This document shows positions 43,770 through 44,296 of a stretch of 44,296 bases of DNA, in pieces (within the stretch, counting starts at the first letter, position 1; every line of letters starts with the position of its first letter). Origin of the DNA: Pirellula sp. (GTDB taxonomy: Bacteria; Planctomycetota; Planctomycetia; Pirellulales; Pirellulaceae); the NCBI GenBank assembly GCA_025459245.1, contig JALOQZ010000003.1, positions 1-44,296 of the forward strand. Reading direction: 5' to 3'. The notes below the pieces were generated by a model. That model was not told the DNA's origin and did not search any database. It saw only the letters and a list, made by a program, of their open reading frames with translations. A program made the translations under genes and the position numbers.

Positions 43770-44296
43770 ATGGCGAGTGTTTTCAAATCGCGAGCGATCC
43801 CGGCGGGTTCAAATACCGCGCAAGCGGAGGTCTTCAATTGGGAGGACGTAGCGACTCGCGCAAAGGAATACCTTGATACAGTTCGGCAACAGGCCCAACA
43901 GCTTATTAAAGAGAGCCAGGCGGAATGCGATCGCATTCGCGCTCAAGCGCAGCAAGACGGTTTGAAGAGCGGACAGAGCCAAGTGGAAAAGATGGCTCAA
44001 CAGTTGGCCAACCAGCTGGCAAGTGAAAAGGCGCAGCAATCGACTCAAAGTGTCGATCGCTTTTGTAAAGAGCTAGAAGCTGCCACCGAACAATGGCTTC
44101 GTCAATGGCAACATGAAACGATTGCATTGGCCATTGCGGTCGCAGAGAAACTGTTGATACGGCAGATCGAATCGGATCCAACCATCCTGCTGGATTGGAT
44201 CCAAGACTCGATTCGATTGGTGGCGGGCCAAAAAAACATCACGATTCGTCTCCATCCCGAAGACGCGGAACGACTCTCGGAGGGGCTTTCTTACAT
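43770..44296 (+). CDS. fliH: Flagellar assembly protein FliH, truncated by the window edge
   Basis: The frame opens at the ATG at 43770 and runs without a stop to the last base, so about 175 residues are seen. AAGGA lies about 10 nt upstream. The middle has the long Gln/Ala/Glu/Lys coiled coil of FliH/SctL ('EYLDTVRQQAQQLIKESQAE', 'GQSQVEKMAQQLANQLASE'), and the visible C-part 'ALAIAVAEKLLIRQIESDPT' and 'VAGQKNITIRLHPEDAERL' is the FliI-binding domain. FliH regulates the export ATPase FliI. Its place directly after fliG is the usual flagellar order. Confidence 0.8.
   Translation, partial: MASVFKSRAIPAGSNTAQAEVFNWEDVATRAKEYLDTVRQQAQQLIKESQAECDRIRAQAQQDGLKSGQSQVEKMAQQLANQLASEKAQQSTQSVDRFCKELEAATEQWLRQWQHETIALAIAVAEKLLIRQIESDPTILLDWIQDSIRLVAGQKNITIRLHPEDAERLSEGLSY

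Overview
The window looks like a chromosomal segment from a planctomycete of the Pirellula/Rhodopirellula kind. Support comes from a giant secreted protein with the Arg-rich 'LERLELRQLLAAD' N-terminus, cadherin repeats and a dockerin; a DUF4159 protein next to a MoxR ATPase; a Ser/Thr kinase fused to an Hsp70-like region; several small proteins of planctomycete type with no known function; a diverged fliG/fliH pair; and short dispersed and tandem non-coding repeats between genes. Taxonomy is inferred from protein character only.

Layout. 70-3724 (minus): a membrane-anchored protein of unknown function and the kinase/Hsp70-like fusion. 4001-8460 (plus): an unknown protein with a nuclease-like core, a DinG-type helicase, a CCA-adding enzyme whose C-terminus runs into 38-bp repeats, and a tRNA-Arg without encoded CCA followed by a clear terminator. 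8484-9757: gene-poor, with a small putative membrane protein and two kinds of non-coding repeat, including four 31-bp tandem units. 9758-18310 (plus): one gene for a 2850-residue secreted subtilase with a P-domain, 16 cadherin-like repeats and a dockerin. 18318-22946 (minus): a TPR/metallopeptidase gene overlapping a DUF4159 gene, then, past a palindromic element, a MoxR ATPase. 23098-27829 (plus): a PQQ-propeller protein, the 2-oxoglutarate dehydrogenase E1 gene behind a leader with tiny ORFs, and a conserved small protein. 27951-28829 (minus): a soluble histidine kinase.

28998-33700 (plus): a small conserved protein, an acyl carrier protein / hotdog dehydratase-like / ketoacyl-ACP synthase trio, an anti-sigma-like protein, a cold-shock-domain protein and a Gfo/Idh/MocA oxidoreductase. 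33747-35054 (plus): a secreted HEATH metallopeptidase-like protein. 35100-39138 (minus): methionyl-tRNA synthetase, threonine dehydrogenase and a PAS-LuxR regulator. 39510-44296 (plus): a polytopic membrane protein, an unknown protein, an Ala-rich lipoprotein, and fliG with the start of fliH, which runs off the right edge.

Most interesting items: the kinase fused to a nucleotide-pocket-degenerate Hsp70; the ACP/KAS trio whose hotdog member has Tyr where FabZ has its catalytic His; a palindromic element lying immediately after stop codons at two loci; and the subtilase with a cadherin stalk. No CRISPR array, transposase, prophage or known defence system was seen.
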